64,000 bases of DNA from Streptomyces sp. ITFR-16 (GTDB lineage Bacteria; Actinomycetota; Actinomycetes; Streptomycetales; Streptomycetaceae). The stretch covers positions 4,712,001-4,776,000 of the forward strand of contig NZ_CP134609.1 in assembly GCF_031844705.1 (NCBI RefSeq), written 5' to 3'. The notes beneath the pieces are model-generated. The model was not told where the DNA came from, did no database searches, and was given only the letters and a program-made list of their open reading frames with translations. Shown here piece by piece: positions 50,374-59,389 of the stretch (within the stretch, counting starts at the first letter, position 1; every line of letters begins with the position of its first letter). The position numbers and the translations under genes are program-made.

Positions 50374-51231
50374 TCACGCTCCGCAATCGTCCGCCGCCCG
50401 CAGAATGAAGTCGCGGGAATGCTCCGCACTCAGTGCCTTGGCGCGCAGGTGCTCGTACATCACCGCATAGTTCTGGACGTCGGGAGCCTTTTCCAGATAG
50501 AGGTCGCTCGTGACGCCTTCGAGGTACACGACGCTCGCGTCCATGTCCTCCTGGAATTCCAGAATCGTGTAACTCCCGTACATACCCGGATGCGCTCCGA
50601 CGGCGTACGGCAGGACCTGGACCGTCACATGCGGCAGCTCGCTGATCTCCACCAGGTGCCGCAACTGGTCGGCCATGACCTGCGGGTTGCCGACGACGCG
50701 CCGCAGCACGGCCTCGTCGATCACGGCCCAGAAGCGGAGCGGTTCGACCGGGTCGGTCAGGCGGTCCTGGCGCTTGAGGCGGATCTGGATCCGCTTGTCG
50801 ATCTCGGCGGGCGTGGCCTCCGGCCACATTCCCTCGATCACCGCCTGCGCGTACTCCCGCGTCTGCAGCAGACCCGGCACGATCAGCGACTCGTACACCC
50901 GCAGGGAGGCCGCGTCGGTCTCCAGACCGATGTAGACGCTGTACGGGATGTCGCCGAAGGCGTGCCACCAGCCCTGCTGGCGGGAGTCCTTGGCCATCTG
51001 CATCAGCGATTCGACGATCCGGTGGTCCTCGACCTCGTACACCCCGCAGAGGTCGCGCACATCGCGCTGGCTGATCGAGCGGCGGCCGTTCTCCAGCCGA
51101 CTGATCTTCGACTGGGAGACCAGCAGGCGTTCCGCCACCTCCTCGGCCGTCATGCCCTTGACCTCGCGCAGTCGGCGCAATTCCTGACCCAACCGGCGTC
51201 GCCTGACGGTGGGATTGACGTTGGACGGCAC
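50374..51231 (-). CDS. XRE-family regulator with DUF5753 (Scr1-like)
   Basis: The 285-residue product has an N-terminal helix-turn-helix (QELRRLREVKGMTAEEVAER, then LLVSQSKISRLENGRRSIS) and the DUF5753 domain marked by YESLIVPGLLQTREYAQAVIE and VQVLPYAVGAHPGMYGSY. The start is GTG 51231. It is the likely regulator of the downstream DUF397 gene. An inverted repeat CTGCT-C-AGCAG at 51270-51280 upstream is a candidate autoregulatory site. Confidence 0.88.
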   Translation of the reverse strand: MPSNVNPTVRRRRLGQELRRLREVKGMTAEEVAERLLVSQSKISRLENGRRSISQRDVRDLCGVYEVEDHRIVESLMQMAKDSRQQGWWHAFGDIPYSVYIGLETDAASLRVYESLIVPGLLQTREYAQAVIEGMWPEATPAEIDKRIQIRLKRQDRLTDPVEPLRFWAVIDEAVLRRVVGNPQVMADQLRHLVEISELPHVTVQVLPYAVGAHPGMYGSYTILEFQEDMDASVVYLEGVTSDLYLEKAPDVQNYAVMYEHLRAKALSAEHSRDFILRAADDCGA

Positions 51232-51483
51232 GGAAACGGCACCTCCGGCTATGTAGCTGTGCGTATCTACTGCTCAGCAGATTGCCACCCGTGCCCCCGC
51301 CCGCGCTGGGAAACGGCTACACGCAGCGGCGCGGGGCAGCCGGTGATATACCGGCTGCCCCGCGCTTGGTGCGGCTCCCGAACCGGGTCTTGGGGACTTC
51401 GGCGCGGCGGTATTCGGTTGTTGCGGTGGTGTGTTGCGGTGGAGCGTTGTGGAGCGCGTTGCGATGGTGCGTACGCCCCGGCC

Positions 51484-52206
51484 CTAGTGGACCGCGGTGT
51501 GCGCCATGCTGTCGCGGCGTGACTGCGACTGCACTTGCGGTTGCAACGGCATGCCGGCCGCCTGATTGCGGCGCGGCTGTGCGACCGCCCCGTTCTGGAC
51601 GTCCATCACGGCGTGCGCCACGAGACCGCCCATCGGGTCGTGCCTGATCAGGTCCCGGAGCCGGGAGCGCGACGAGCGCCCCTCGTTCCCGGGGTACAGG
51701 TGCTTGCCGAGTCCGACCGCGTGGGCCAGTGCGGCGAGCGCCGCGGTCCGCGGGTCCGGCGGTACGCCGGTGCGGATCGCACTGTCCAGCCGGGCTCTGA
51801 TGTCCCGGCTGATCGCCGTGTCCGTCGCCTGGTAGCGAGTCGTCGGCAGCACTCCGCACATCTGGCCCGCCACGGCATGCACCATGCCGCACCGCTCCAG
51901 ATGAGCGAGGTAAATCTGGCGGAGCCCCAGCCGGGGTCCGCCGATCCAGTGGACGGCCCGAACCGGGCTGCCGCGTCTGCGCAGCAGTTCCAGTGCGGAG
52001 TCCAGGGTCGGATCTCCTGTCGGCCGTGGCATCACCACGGCGATACGATCCCCGTCAGGGGCTATCCGTCCTGCCAGAGCCAGCTCTACTAGCTGGGCTC
52101 CGGCGAGGCCGAGGTCGAGCGACTGCGGCTGCGCTGTGGTACCCGTGGTCGGGTCCAGAGCGAGCAGCAGAAGCTCCTCCGGAATTGTTCTGCGGCTCCT
52201 GCCCAT
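51484..52206 (-). CDS. GOLPH3/VPS74-type (GPP34) family protein
   Basis: The 240-residue product starts MGRSRRTIPEELLLLALDP, the hallmark start of actinobacterial GPP34 proteins. LDLGLAGAQLVELALAGRIA and RLRDLIRHDPMGGLVAHAV follow, with an extended polar C-terminus. In eukaryotes GPP34 proteins bind phosphoinositide lipids and retain glycosylation enzymes; in Streptomyces the role is unknown. It starts at ATG 52206. A 252-bp gap upstream of its stop, up to the regulator start at 51231, holds no further gene that I can support. Confidence 0.85.
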   Translation of the reverse strand: MGRSRRTIPEELLLLALDPTTGTTAQPQSLDLGLAGAQLVELALAGRIAPDGDRIAVVMPRPTGDPTLDSALELLRRRGSPVRAVHWIGGPRLGLRQIYLAHLERCGMVHAVAGQMCGVLPTTRYQATDTAISRDIRARLDSAIRTGVPPDPRTAALAALAHAVGLGKHLYPGNEGRSSRSRLRDLIRHDPMGGLVAHAVMDVQNGAVAQPRRNQAAGMPLQPQVQSQSRRDSMAHTAVH

Positions 52207-52399
52207 CCATGCCTCCCCGCGTGGATGAATGACAGGGTGACCCCTCTCACATCTGTCTGTCGAGGGTGCCTGGGTGCTTTGTGCGGGAACCAGTAGGTAT
52301 GTCGTTCTCGTCTAGCAGCCCGGCCAAGGGTTCACACGGGACACTGGTAGATGGTTCGGACAGCGCGGGGGTGCCCCGCGCCGCATGGAGGAGGCATCG

Positions 52400-55108
52400 G
52401 TGGCGGGCGAGTCCCCCGACAAGTCGGAGCAGCAGAAGTCGTCGGGAACGACTCGGAGCGAGCACGATCCGCGGCTCGCGGTGTTCCGCGAACCCGCCTC
52501 CCCGGCGGAGTCCGGCGATGGTGTGGACACGAAGACGGCCGTTTTCCGGTTCGGCGCGTCCGGGGTCTCGGTGTCGTCGCCCGGCGAGTCCGGCGAGGCT
52601 TCCGGCGCGGAGCCGTCCGAGGAAGCGGCGGACGAGTCCGTCGCGGCTGACGCCGAAGCTGCCGACGTTGCCGATGCCGCATCCGACGGCGCTTCCGACG
52701 ACGATTCCGGGGAGCCGGAGCGTGCCGCGGACGCCGGGGCCCCCTCGGAGGAGGCCCCGGAGGGCTCTGGGAGCGCGGTGAAGGCCCCCGAGGCGGCCCC
52801 GGGCGCTCCGGAGGCCGCCGGGGAGCCGGAGAAGCCCGCGGAGGGCTCCGCGCCCGCCGGGACGCCCGCCGAGGAGCCGGTGAAGGCCGCCACCGAGCCG
52901 GACGAGCCCGAGGAGGGCGACGCGCGGCTGCGTGCGGCGGTCGCCGCGTGGGTGTCGACGGCCGATGGCGACGGTGAGGAGGGCGACGCCGGCGAGGGCG
53001 ACGACAAGCCCGGGTCCTCGAAGCCCGAGTCCCCGGAGGCCGAGTCCTCGGAGCCGGACGCCTCGGAGCCGGACGCCTCGAAGGCCGACGCCTCGGAGCC
53101 GGACGCCTCGAAGGCCGACGCCTCGGAGCCGGACGCCTCGGAGCCGGACGCCTCGAAGGCCGACGCCTCGAAGCCTGAGTCCTCGGAGTCCCAGTCCCCT
53201 GAGACTGAGTCCTCGGAGCCTGAGTCCCCTGAGACCGAGCCCTCGGAGCCTGAGTCCTCGGAGCCCGAGCGCTCGGAGTCCCAGTCCCCTGAGACCGAGC
53301 TCTCGAAGCCCGAGGCCTCGAAGCCCGAGCGCTCGGAGCCCGACGCGTCGCAGCCCGAGCCGGAAGCCGAAGCCGCCGCGTCCGACGACGCCCCGGAAGA
53401 GGCCCGCGTTCCGCACACCCGCGAGGAGCCCGACGCGGAGACGGACGCGGATGCGAAGACGGACGCGAAAGCGGAGGCGAAGGCAGCGGCGGAGGCGGAC
53501 GGAGAGACCGCCGACGATGTCGCCGAGACCGACCCCGAGACCGCCGACGCCACCGCCTCCGCCGACAAGCAGGGCATCGACCAGCCGACCGCCGTCTTCA
53601 AGGCGCCCCGGTCGCCCCGGGTCGACCAGCCGACCACGGCGCTGAAGATCACCCGCCCCGTGGCGAAGCCGGAGCCCGAGGCCCCCGCCGAGCGGACCAG
53701 CAAGTTCGTACCGCTGCGCGCCGACGACGTACGGCCGGCGCCCGCGCCGCGCAGGCCCGAGGAGCCCGCACCGGCGCCCGCCGCCTCGCTCAGCGGTGCC
53801 GAGCGGACCCGGCAGCAGCCGATGCCGCCCAAGCCGCCGCTCGACCTGCTGGCCGAGCTGACGAACACCCCGCCGCCGCCGGAGACCCCGGTCCGCACGG
53901 TCGTGCGCCGGGTCAAGATCTGGACCCCGCTGGTGCTCCTGCTGCTGATCGCCTTTGCGATCGTGCAGATGGTGCGCCCGCTGCCGGACCCGACGCTGAC
54001 CATGTCCGCGAAGGAGACGTACAGCTTCGACGGGGAGACACCGACGCTGCCGTGGCCCGGCGAGGGCCAGGGCTACATGGCGGCCACGGGCCTCGGCAAG
54101 GTCGGCTCGTTCGGCGAGCAGAAGCCGGTGCCGATCGCGAGTGTCGCCAAGGCGATGACCGCGTACCTCGTGCTCAAGGACCACCCGCTCAAGCGTGGCC
54201 AGGACGGCCCGGGCATCAAGGTCGACGCCAAGGCCGAGTCGGACGGCCAGCTGTTCAGCGAGGGCGAGTCCACGCTCGACACGGTCAAGGAGGGCGACGT
54301 CCTCACCGAGCGTGACGCGCTCGCCGCGCTCATGATCCCGTCCGCGAACAACATCGCCCGGCTGCTGGCGCGCTGGGACGCGGGCTCGGAGAAGGCGTTC
54401 GTCGAGAAGATGAACAAGACCGCCGACGAGCTGGGCATGAAGAACACCCACTACACCGACCCCTCCGGGCTCACCGCTTCGACGGTCAGCACCGCGGAGG
54501 ACCTGGTGAAGCTCGGCGAGAAGCTCGTGGAGTTCCCGGCGCTGATGGACATCACCAAGCTGCCGGAGTGGAAGGACCCGTCGGGCAAGAAGTGGCGGAA
54601 CTACAACACGCTCGTTCCGTTCGACGGGGCCCTGGGCATCAAGACCGGCTCCACCACCAAGGCGGGCGGCAACCTGCTCTTCGCCGCGCACAGGATGGTC
54701 GACGGTACGGACCAGCTCATCGTGGGCGCGGTGCTCGGCCAGCACAAGAACCCGATCATCGACACGGTGAACGCGGCCAGCAAGCAGGTCATGACTGCCA
54801 CGCTCGACCTGCTGGAAGGCGCCAAGATCGTCAAGAAGGGCGATGTGGTCGGCACGGTCGACAACGGCATGGGCGGCAGCAGCCAGGTCGTCGCGACCAA
54901 GGACGTGAAGGCGGTCGGCTGGGCGGGCCTCACGGTCAAGCTCGAACTGACCGACGACGGCAAAACGATCCCGCACGGAGCGGTGGCCGGTACGCACGTC
55001 GGCACGCTCACGGTGGGTGAGGGCGCCAGCCAGGTGAAGGTGGCCGTCGCGCTGAAGGACGACCTGCCGGAGCCGACGACCGGCGACAAGCTGACCCGCC
55101 TCGGCTGA
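52400..55108 (+). CDS. D-alanyl-D-alanine carboxypeptidase (S11) with long acidic cytoplasmic N-terminus
   Basis: The 902-residue product has an N-terminal, low-complexity region of about 500 residues rich in Glu, Asp, Pro, Ser and Ala. One membrane helix follows (VLLLLIAFAIVQMV near residues 510-525), then a peptidase S11 domain outside the cell. The serine motifs are SVAK near 578, SAN in MIPSANNIARLL and KTG in GIKTGSTTKAGG. It trims the terminal D-Ala from peptidoglycan stems. The GTG at 52400 is chosen because GGAGGAGG lies before it; ATG 52385 is in frame. Typical S11 enzymes lack the long cytoplasmic part, which may sense or bind a partner. Confidence 0.88.
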   Translation: MAGESPDKSEQQKSSGTTRSEHDPRLAVFREPASPAESGDGVDTKTAVFRFGASGVSVSSPGESGEASGAEPSEEAADESVAADAEAADVADAASDGASDDDSGEPERAADAGAPSEEAPEGSGSAVKAPEAAPGAPEAAGEPEKPAEGSAPAGTPAEEPVKAATEPDEPEEGDARLRAAVAAWVSTADGDGEEGDAGEGDDKPGSSKPESPEAESSEPDASEPDASKADASEPDASKADASEPDASEPDASKADASKPESSESQSPETESSEPESPETEPSEPESSEPERSESQSPETELSKPEASKPERSEPDASQPEPEAEAAASDDAPEEARVPHTREEPDAETDADAKTDAKAEAKAAAEADGETADDVAETDPETADATASADKQGIDQPTAVFKAPRSPRVDQPTTALKITRPVAKPEPEAPAERTSKFVPLRADDVRPAPAPRRPEEPAPAPAASLSGAERTRQQPMPPKPPLDLLAELTNTPPPPETPVRTVVRRVKIWTPLVLLLLIAFAIVQMVRPLPDPTLTMSAKETYSFDGETPTLPWPGEGQGYMAATGLGKVGSFGEQKPVPIASVAKAMTAYLVLKDHPLKRGQDGPGIKVDAKAESDGQLFSEGESTLDTVKEGDVLTERDALAALMIPSANNIARLLARWDAGSEKAFVEKMNKTADELGMKNTHYTDPSGLTASTVSTAEDLVKLGEKLVEFPALMDITKLPEWKDPSGKKWRNYNTLVPFDGALGIKTGSTTKAGGNLLFAAHRMVDGTDQLIVGAVLGQHKNPIIDTVNAASKQVMTATLDLLEGAKIVKKGDVVGTVDNGMGGSSQVVATKDVKAVGWAGLTVKLELTDDGKTIPHGAVAGTHVGTLTVGEGASQVKVAVALKDDLPEPTTGDKLTRLG
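53026..53355. repeat. In-frame minisatellite inside the carboxypeptidase gene
   Basis: Imperfect 15-base units of the GACGCCTCGGAGCCG type repeat many times in the coding frame and encode five-residue units such as D-A-S-E-P and D-A-S-K-A. They occupy about residues 209-318 of the protein and form the most regular part of the acidic stretch. Such repeats expand and shrink by slippage, so length may differ between strains. Confidence 0.8.
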
Positions 55109-55110
55109 CC

Positions 55111-55190
55111 GGCCCGGGGCCGGCCGGCCCCGGGCCCGTACGGACGGGAAGCGGCACCGCAAGCGGCACGTACCGGGGTGCGTGCCGCTT
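55111..55190. terminator. Two hairpins after the carboxypeptidase gene
   Basis: A perfect 26-bp palindrome lies at 55111-55136, three bases after the stop. A second hairpin lies at 55161-55190, with 10-bp arms (AAGCGGCACG / CGTGCCGCTT) and a 10-base loop. The pair probably ends transcription. The following 150 bp to the next start include no further feature that I can name. Confidence 0.6.
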
Positions 55191-55338
55191 ACAGGGGCCT
55201 TTCCGGACAGCGCGAAAAACCGCGTGCTAGCGTCCCGGGGGCAACGCGTGGACCCTGGAACGCGTCTTCCGGCCCATGAGACCCGAGCAGGAAAGCCGGC
55301 GGTTCCAACGCGTCCGGGGAGGGACGGGGAGAGTCGCA

Positions 55339-57165
55339 GTGACCACTGCCGAGCCGACACGGGCGAAGGACGGCACCGCCTCCGCGGGCACGACACAGGC
55401 CCCGGACGGGCAGCGCGCACCCGGCGGCGGCAACGGGTCGGACAGCCCCGCCGAGCGCCTCAAGGCGCTCTGTCTGCGCCACCCGGTCCTGCTGACGACG
55501 GTGGTCGCCGCGGCCGTCCACATCCTGTGGTTCTTCTTCTTCGCGAACAGCGGCGGCGACATCGCGGCCCAGGACGCCTGGGCCGAGTTCGTCGGCCGGC
55601 ACCCCGGCACCGCGTACAACCTCGCCTGGTACGGCGGCATGCACCCCGTCTCGTACAGCGTGGTCTCGCCGTATCTGATGTCGGTGCTCGGTGTCCGGAC
55701 GACGATGATGGTCGCCGGAACGGTCTCGGCCGGGCTGACCTCGCTGATCCTGTACCGGGTCAAGGCGGTCCGTAACCCGCTGGCCTGCTCGTTCGCGGGT
55801 GTCTTCGCGTATCTGTGCAACGCGCTGTCGGGCCGGGTGACGTTCGGCCTCGGGATGATGTTCGCGGTCGGCGCGGTGGCGGCGGTGTTCTGCTGGCCCC
55901 ACCGCTGGCGGTACAAGCGCTGGGCGAAGGCGGCCGTCGCGGCCCCGCTCGCCGCGCTGGCGACGGCCGGCAGCCCGGTGGCCGGGCTCTTCCTCGGCGT
56001 GGTCGCGGCGGCGCTGTTCCTGAACAAGCGGCGCCCCGGCGCGTACGCCCTGGGGCTCGCGCCCGTCGTGGTGGTGGCGCTGTCGGCGTGGCTGTTCCCC
56101 TTCTCCGGCACGCAGCCGATGTCGGTCGCGACGCTGTCGCTGCCGTTCGTCTTCTCCGTGCTCGTGTTCTTCCTGGTGCCGGCCGACTGGAAGACGGTGC
56201 GTACGGCGACCGCCGTGTACGGCATCGGCACGCTGCTCACGTACGTGGTGGACTCGCAGATCGGCTCGAACGTCTCGCGGATGGCGATGCTGTTCGCCGG
56301 TGTCGTGCTGCTGGCCGCGCTGCCGTACACGGTGCCCCGCTCGCGCAAGTGGTACGCGCTGGTCGTCGCGTTCGCCGGGCTGAACTTCTGGATCGGCTTC
56401 AAGGGCGTCGACGACATCGTCCGGACCGCCCCCACCGCCTCCTGGACGCGCGAACTGGCCCCGCTGGTCGACCAGCTCCAGCGGGTCGGCGCGGAGCGCG
56501 GCCGGGTCGAGGTCGTCCCGCCGAGCAGCCACCGCGAGGCGGCGGCGATGATGCCGTACGTCAACCTGGCCCGGGGCTGGAACCGGCAGGCGGACATGGA
56601 GCGCAACCCGCTCTTCTACGACGACACCCTGAACGCGGTCAACTACCGCCAGTGGCTCGACCGCTGGGCCGTGCACTACGTGGTGCTGCCCACGGGCGCC
56701 CCGGACAGCGGCGCCGTCCAGGAGACGGAGCTGGTCGAACGGGGCCAGCCCTATCTGAAGGCGATCTGGTCGAACGCCGACTGGCGGCTGTTCGCGGTCG
56801 ACAGCCCGGTTCCCATGGCCGATCCGCCCGCGACGGTGGACCGGGCGGGCGCCGGGGAGCTGACCATCCATGTGAAGAAGGCGGGCCGGGTACTGATCCG
56901 TATCCCGTTCTCGCGCTGGCTCGCCGTGGTCGACGAGAACGGCAAGGGCCTGGAGCGGCCGCAGGAGACCGAGGCGTCCAAGCAGCGGGCGGACGAGAGC
57001 ACCCCGAAGACGTTCGTCAACACCAACGGCTGCCTGATCAAGGTGGACGAGGACGAGGACGGCGACGAGTGGACGGAGCTGCTGGCTCCGCGCCCCGGCG
57101 TGTACCGGCTGGGCGCGCCCTACCAGCTGCCGCCGGGCACCCCCTGCCCTGACGAACTCCGCTGA
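55339..57165 (+). CDS. Large polytopic membrane protein, unknown function
   Basis: The 608-residue product starts with a polar tail of about 50 residues. It then has about ten hydrophobic segments (HPVLLTTVVAAAVHILWFFF, FGLGMMFAVGAVAAVF and others). A large soluble, probably outer C-terminal domain with REAAAMMPYVNLARGWNRQ and WLDRWAVHYVVLP follows, with a mixed alpha/beta ending. The layout resembles membrane proteins that process wall polymers or GT-C type transferases, but I see no catalytic motif that settles it. GTG 55339 is preferred. Its place right after the carboxypeptidase gene hints at a wall-related role. Confidence 0.7.
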   Translation: MTTAEPTRAKDGTASAGTTQAPDGQRAPGGGNGSDSPAERLKALCLRHPVLLTTVVAAAVHILWFFFFANSGGDIAAQDAWAEFVGRHPGTAYNLAWYGGMHPVSYSVVSPYLMSVLGVRTTMMVAGTVSAGLTSLILYRVKAVRNPLACSFAGVFAYLCNALSGRVTFGLGMMFAVGAVAAVFCWPHRWRYKRWAKAAVAAPLAALATAGSPVAGLFLGVVAAALFLNKRRPGAYALGLAPVVVVALSAWLFPFSGTQPMSVATLSLPFVFSVLVFFLVPADWKTVRTATAVYGIGTLLTYVVDSQIGSNVSRMAMLFAGVVLLAALPYTVPRSRKWYALVVAFAGLNFWIGFKGVDDIVRTAPTASWTRELAPLVDQLQRVGAERGRVEVVPPSSHREAAAMMPYVNLARGWNRQADMERNPLFYDDTLNAVNYRQWLDRWAVHYVVLPTGAPDSGAVQETELVERGQPYLKAIWSNADWRLFAVDSPVPMADPPATVDRAGAGELTIHVKKAGRVLIRIPFSRWLAVVDENGKGLERPQETEASKQRADESTPKTFVNTNGCLIKVDEDEDGDEWTELLAPRPGVYRLGAPYQLPPGTPCPDELR

Positions 57166-57243
57166 CCGTCTCCTCCGGGCTCCGACCCGATCCCTGCTCC
57201 GGGCGCTGGCTCCGGGCCCCGGGCACTGGCATGGTGTGCTGCC

Positions 57244-58119
57244 ATGAGGTGCCAACGGTGCGGCGGCGGACGACGGGGTGCACTGCCGGGGATGAGCTGC
57301 CCGGACTGCGGCTCGGTGACCCGTTCAAGCGGGAGCGCCGAGGAGGGCGGGGGCTGGATCGCCCGCGAGACGCTGACGGGCCGGATCTCCACGCTGCCCA
57401 GGAGCCGTAAGGCCTGGCTCGCGGCGGGCGCGGTCGTCCTGACCGGCTCGCTGGTCACGGCGGTGTCGATCGTGGTGTCGGCGGGCGGCACCGGCAGCCG
57501 TACCGAGGCGGCAGGCCGCTCCGGGACCGGCACGGGCGAGCGCGCCGGCGGCGCCCCCACCCGCATCGGCCCGCCGCCCGACCCGGAACCGGGCGTATCC
57601 GCCCCCGCCCACAGGTACGCGCAGTGGGCGGGCCCGGGCTGCTCGACGGGGGAGTACCGGGAGCACGGACGCTTCGAGAACGGCGACGCGGGCTGGTACA
57701 CGGTCGCCGGGGGCGGCTACCGGGGCGACTCGTGCGACGGCCGGTTCAGCGCCGTACCGATGTCGGGCAGCCCGGGCGAGGACCGGGGCAGCACCGCCAC
57801 CTGGTCCTGGCACCTGGGCCCGGGCTACCGGGAGTGTGCGCTGACGGTGTACGTCCCCGCCCCGCCCCGCCCGCGCGACGCGGCCGGGGATCCCACGGTG
57901 TACCGGGTGCTCTCCGACCCCGGGGACGCGGACTCGGCGTACACGGGCTTCGCGGTGCGCCAGAGCGCACACCGGGGGAGCGCGGTGGAGGTGAACAGCT
58001 ACCCCGTGAAGGGGGACACGTTCGCGGTCCAGCTGATCGACCGGGGCCGGGACTGGGGCAGCACGGCCCTGCTGGGCGCGCACCACGCGGCGGCCCAGAT
58101 GAAGGCGTCCTGCCGCTGA
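57244..58119 (+). CDS. Membrane protein with N-terminal zinc ribbon and outer domain
   Basis: The 291-residue product starts MRCQRCGGG, with a second Cys pair in CPDCGS, a likely zinc ribbon. One membrane helix follows near residues 58-80 (AWLAAGAVVLTGSLVTAVSI), then a Gly/Pro-rich linker and an outer domain with Cys in PGCSTGEY and SCDGRF and repeated beta features. The cytoplasmic zinc ribbon and outer adhesive-like domain are a common actinobacterial plan with unknown function. It is monocistronic between two other genes on the same strand. Confidence 0.7.
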   Translation: MRCQRCGGGRRGALPGMSCPDCGSVTRSSGSAEEGGGWIARETLTGRISTLPRSRKAWLAAGAVVLTGSLVTAVSIVVSAGGTGSRTEAAGRSGTGTGERAGGAPTRIGPPPDPEPGVSAPAHRYAQWAGPGCSTGEYREHGRFENGDAGWYTVAGGGYRGDSCDGRFSAVPMSGSPGEDRGSTATWSWHLGPGYRECALTVYVPAPPRPRDAAGDPTVYRVLSDPGDADSAYTGFAVRQSAHRGSAVEVNSYPVKGDTFAVQLIDRGRDWGSTALLGAHHAAAQMKASCR

Positions 58120-58161
58120 GACGGATTCCGCGTCAGCGGGTCGTCAGCGGATACTGCTGCG

Positions 58162-58776
58162 ATGGACAGGACAAGGGCCTCGTGGTGCAACACCACGCAC
58201 GACTGGGCGGCGGCCGTGGACCACGACCACCTGGCGGCCATCCGCAGCGCCCCGCACAGCTATGCCCCCGGCGGCACGGCCCACCTGCTCCTGGAGGTCC
58301 TCGCCTACGCGGCGGACGAGGCGGAGTGCAACGGGGGCGGACGCGCGGTCGTCACCCTGCACCCCGACGGCTCGGTCTCCGTGGCGGACGACGGCCGGGG
58401 CACGGACACCCGCTTCGACGGTGCGGGCCGCCCGGTCAAGAAGCCGGTGATGGCCACGAAGGACCTCCGCTTCTTCGACGTCCCGGCCCCTCCGCCCCTC
58501 CCCGACGGCCACCCGCGCCGCGGCATGTCGGTCGTCGCGGCCCTCAGCGAACGCCTCACCCACACCAACCGCCGCCGCAACGGTTCCTGGACCCAGCGCT
58601 ACGAACACGGCGTCCCCGTCACGGACCTGGACCCCGCCCCGGACGCCGCCACGACGGGCACGACGGTCCACTTCCACCCGACGACGGGCCCGCTGACGGC
58701 GGAACAGGCACAGGAAGCACGCGGTGGCTGGCCGTCGTACCTCACGATCGAGATCGAGGACAGGACCACCGGCTGA
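58162..58776 (+). CDS. Orphan GyrB-like ATPase-domain protein
   Basis: The 204-residue protein aligns with the N-terminal GHKL domain of DNA gyrase B: HLLLEVLAYAADEA at the position of the gyrase N-box, then VSVADDGRGTDTR (Asp and Gly of the G1 box) and RRGMSVVAALSERL (G2 region). The ATP-binding Asn of the gyrase DN motif is replaced (AY in its place), while the general Glu is kept. No topoisomerase domain follows. It may bind rather than hydrolyse nucleotide. It is a short single-domain protein typical of Streptomyces, and its role is unknown. ATG 58162. Confidence 0.75.
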   Translation: MDRTRASWCNTTHDWAAAVDHDHLAAIRSAPHSYAPGGTAHLLLEVLAYAADEAECNGGGRAVVTLHPDGSVSVADDGRGTDTRFDGAGRPVKKPVMATKDLRFFDVPAPPPLPDGHPRRGMSVVAALSERLTHTNRRRNGSWTQRYEHGVPVTDLDPAPDAATTGTTVHFHPTTGPLTAEQAQEARGGWPSYLTIEIEDRTTG

Positions 58777-58786
58777 GGCCCCCGCG

Positions 58787-59293
58787 CTACAACTCCCGCT
58801 CCCGCCGCGCCTGCTCCAGCGCCTCGCGCACGGCCGCCCAGGGAAACGGCTCCGCCTGGTCCGCGGCCAGCACCCGGACCCCCCATTCAGCCAGCGTCCG
58901 CGTGGCGGGCCCGAACAGCGGATGCCCCGCGAGGCGCGCATTGGTCCAGGGCACCACGATCACGGGCGCCCGCGCCCCGACGGCATCGGCCGCGACCGCC
59001 AGAGCGAGCGTGTCGGCCATTCCCCCGGCCATTTTGATGACGGTATTGAAGGTGGCCGGCGCGACGACGACGGCCTGCGCCGGGGGAAGTTCCACGGAAG
59101 CATCGGGATCGAACTCCCAGCGCACCGCCTGCCCCGCCGCCTCGGCCCGCCCGACATCCAGAAACCGCAGCCCCACGGGACTGGGCACGAGCCAGGGCGC
59201 CCACCCGTCCTCCCGCAACTCCGCCGCGAACGCGGGCAGATCACCGGTCGGACGGGAACCGCAGCCCACCAGGTGGACGACTGGACGACGCAT
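58787..59293 (-). CDS. Flavoprotein of the HFCD family
   Basis: The 168-residue product starts RRPVVHLVGCGSRPTGDL and has the flavin-binding region AVVVAPATFNTVIKMAGGMAD, typical of small homo-oligomeric flavin proteins related to PPC decarboxylase. Such proteins decarboxylate Cys-containing peptides or coenzyme A precursors, or act as general flavoproteins. The active-site His/Asn are not securely placed. ATG 59293 is used. It ends 11 bp from the convergent GyrB-like gene, and its start is close to the divergent argS gene. Confidence 0.75.
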   Translation of the reverse strand: MRRPVVHLVGCGSRPTGDLPAFAAELREDGWAPWLVPSPVGLRFLDVGRAEAAGQAVRWEFDPDASVELPPAQAVVVAPATFNTVIKMAGGMADTLALAVAADAVGARAPVIVVPWTNARLAGHPLFGPATRTLAEWGVRVLAADQAEPFPWAAVREALEQARREREL

Positions 59294-59389
59294 GCACGAA
59301 CCCCTGATCCCTGAACGCCTGAACCCTCATGGTCGAATGCGCAATTTTATGATTGGACACCCCGGTATTCACCTGGATAAATTCCCGGA

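Noticed and set aside
53026..53355. Regularly spaced repeats considered as a CRISPR array
   Set aside because: Units are 15 bases with no spacers, lie in frame inside a protein gene and vary gradually, so it is a coding minisatellite.
52312..54003. Ser-rich 560-codon frame on the minus strand opposite the carboxypeptidase
   Set aside because: It is the mirror of the Glu/Pro/Ala-rich coding repeats on the plus strand and has no domain, ribosome site or neighbour support.
55111..55136. The perfect 26-bp palindrome considered as a recombination or regulator site
   Set aside because: It lies three bases after a stop codon and is purely G/C, so a transcription-ending hairpin is the simpler reading.
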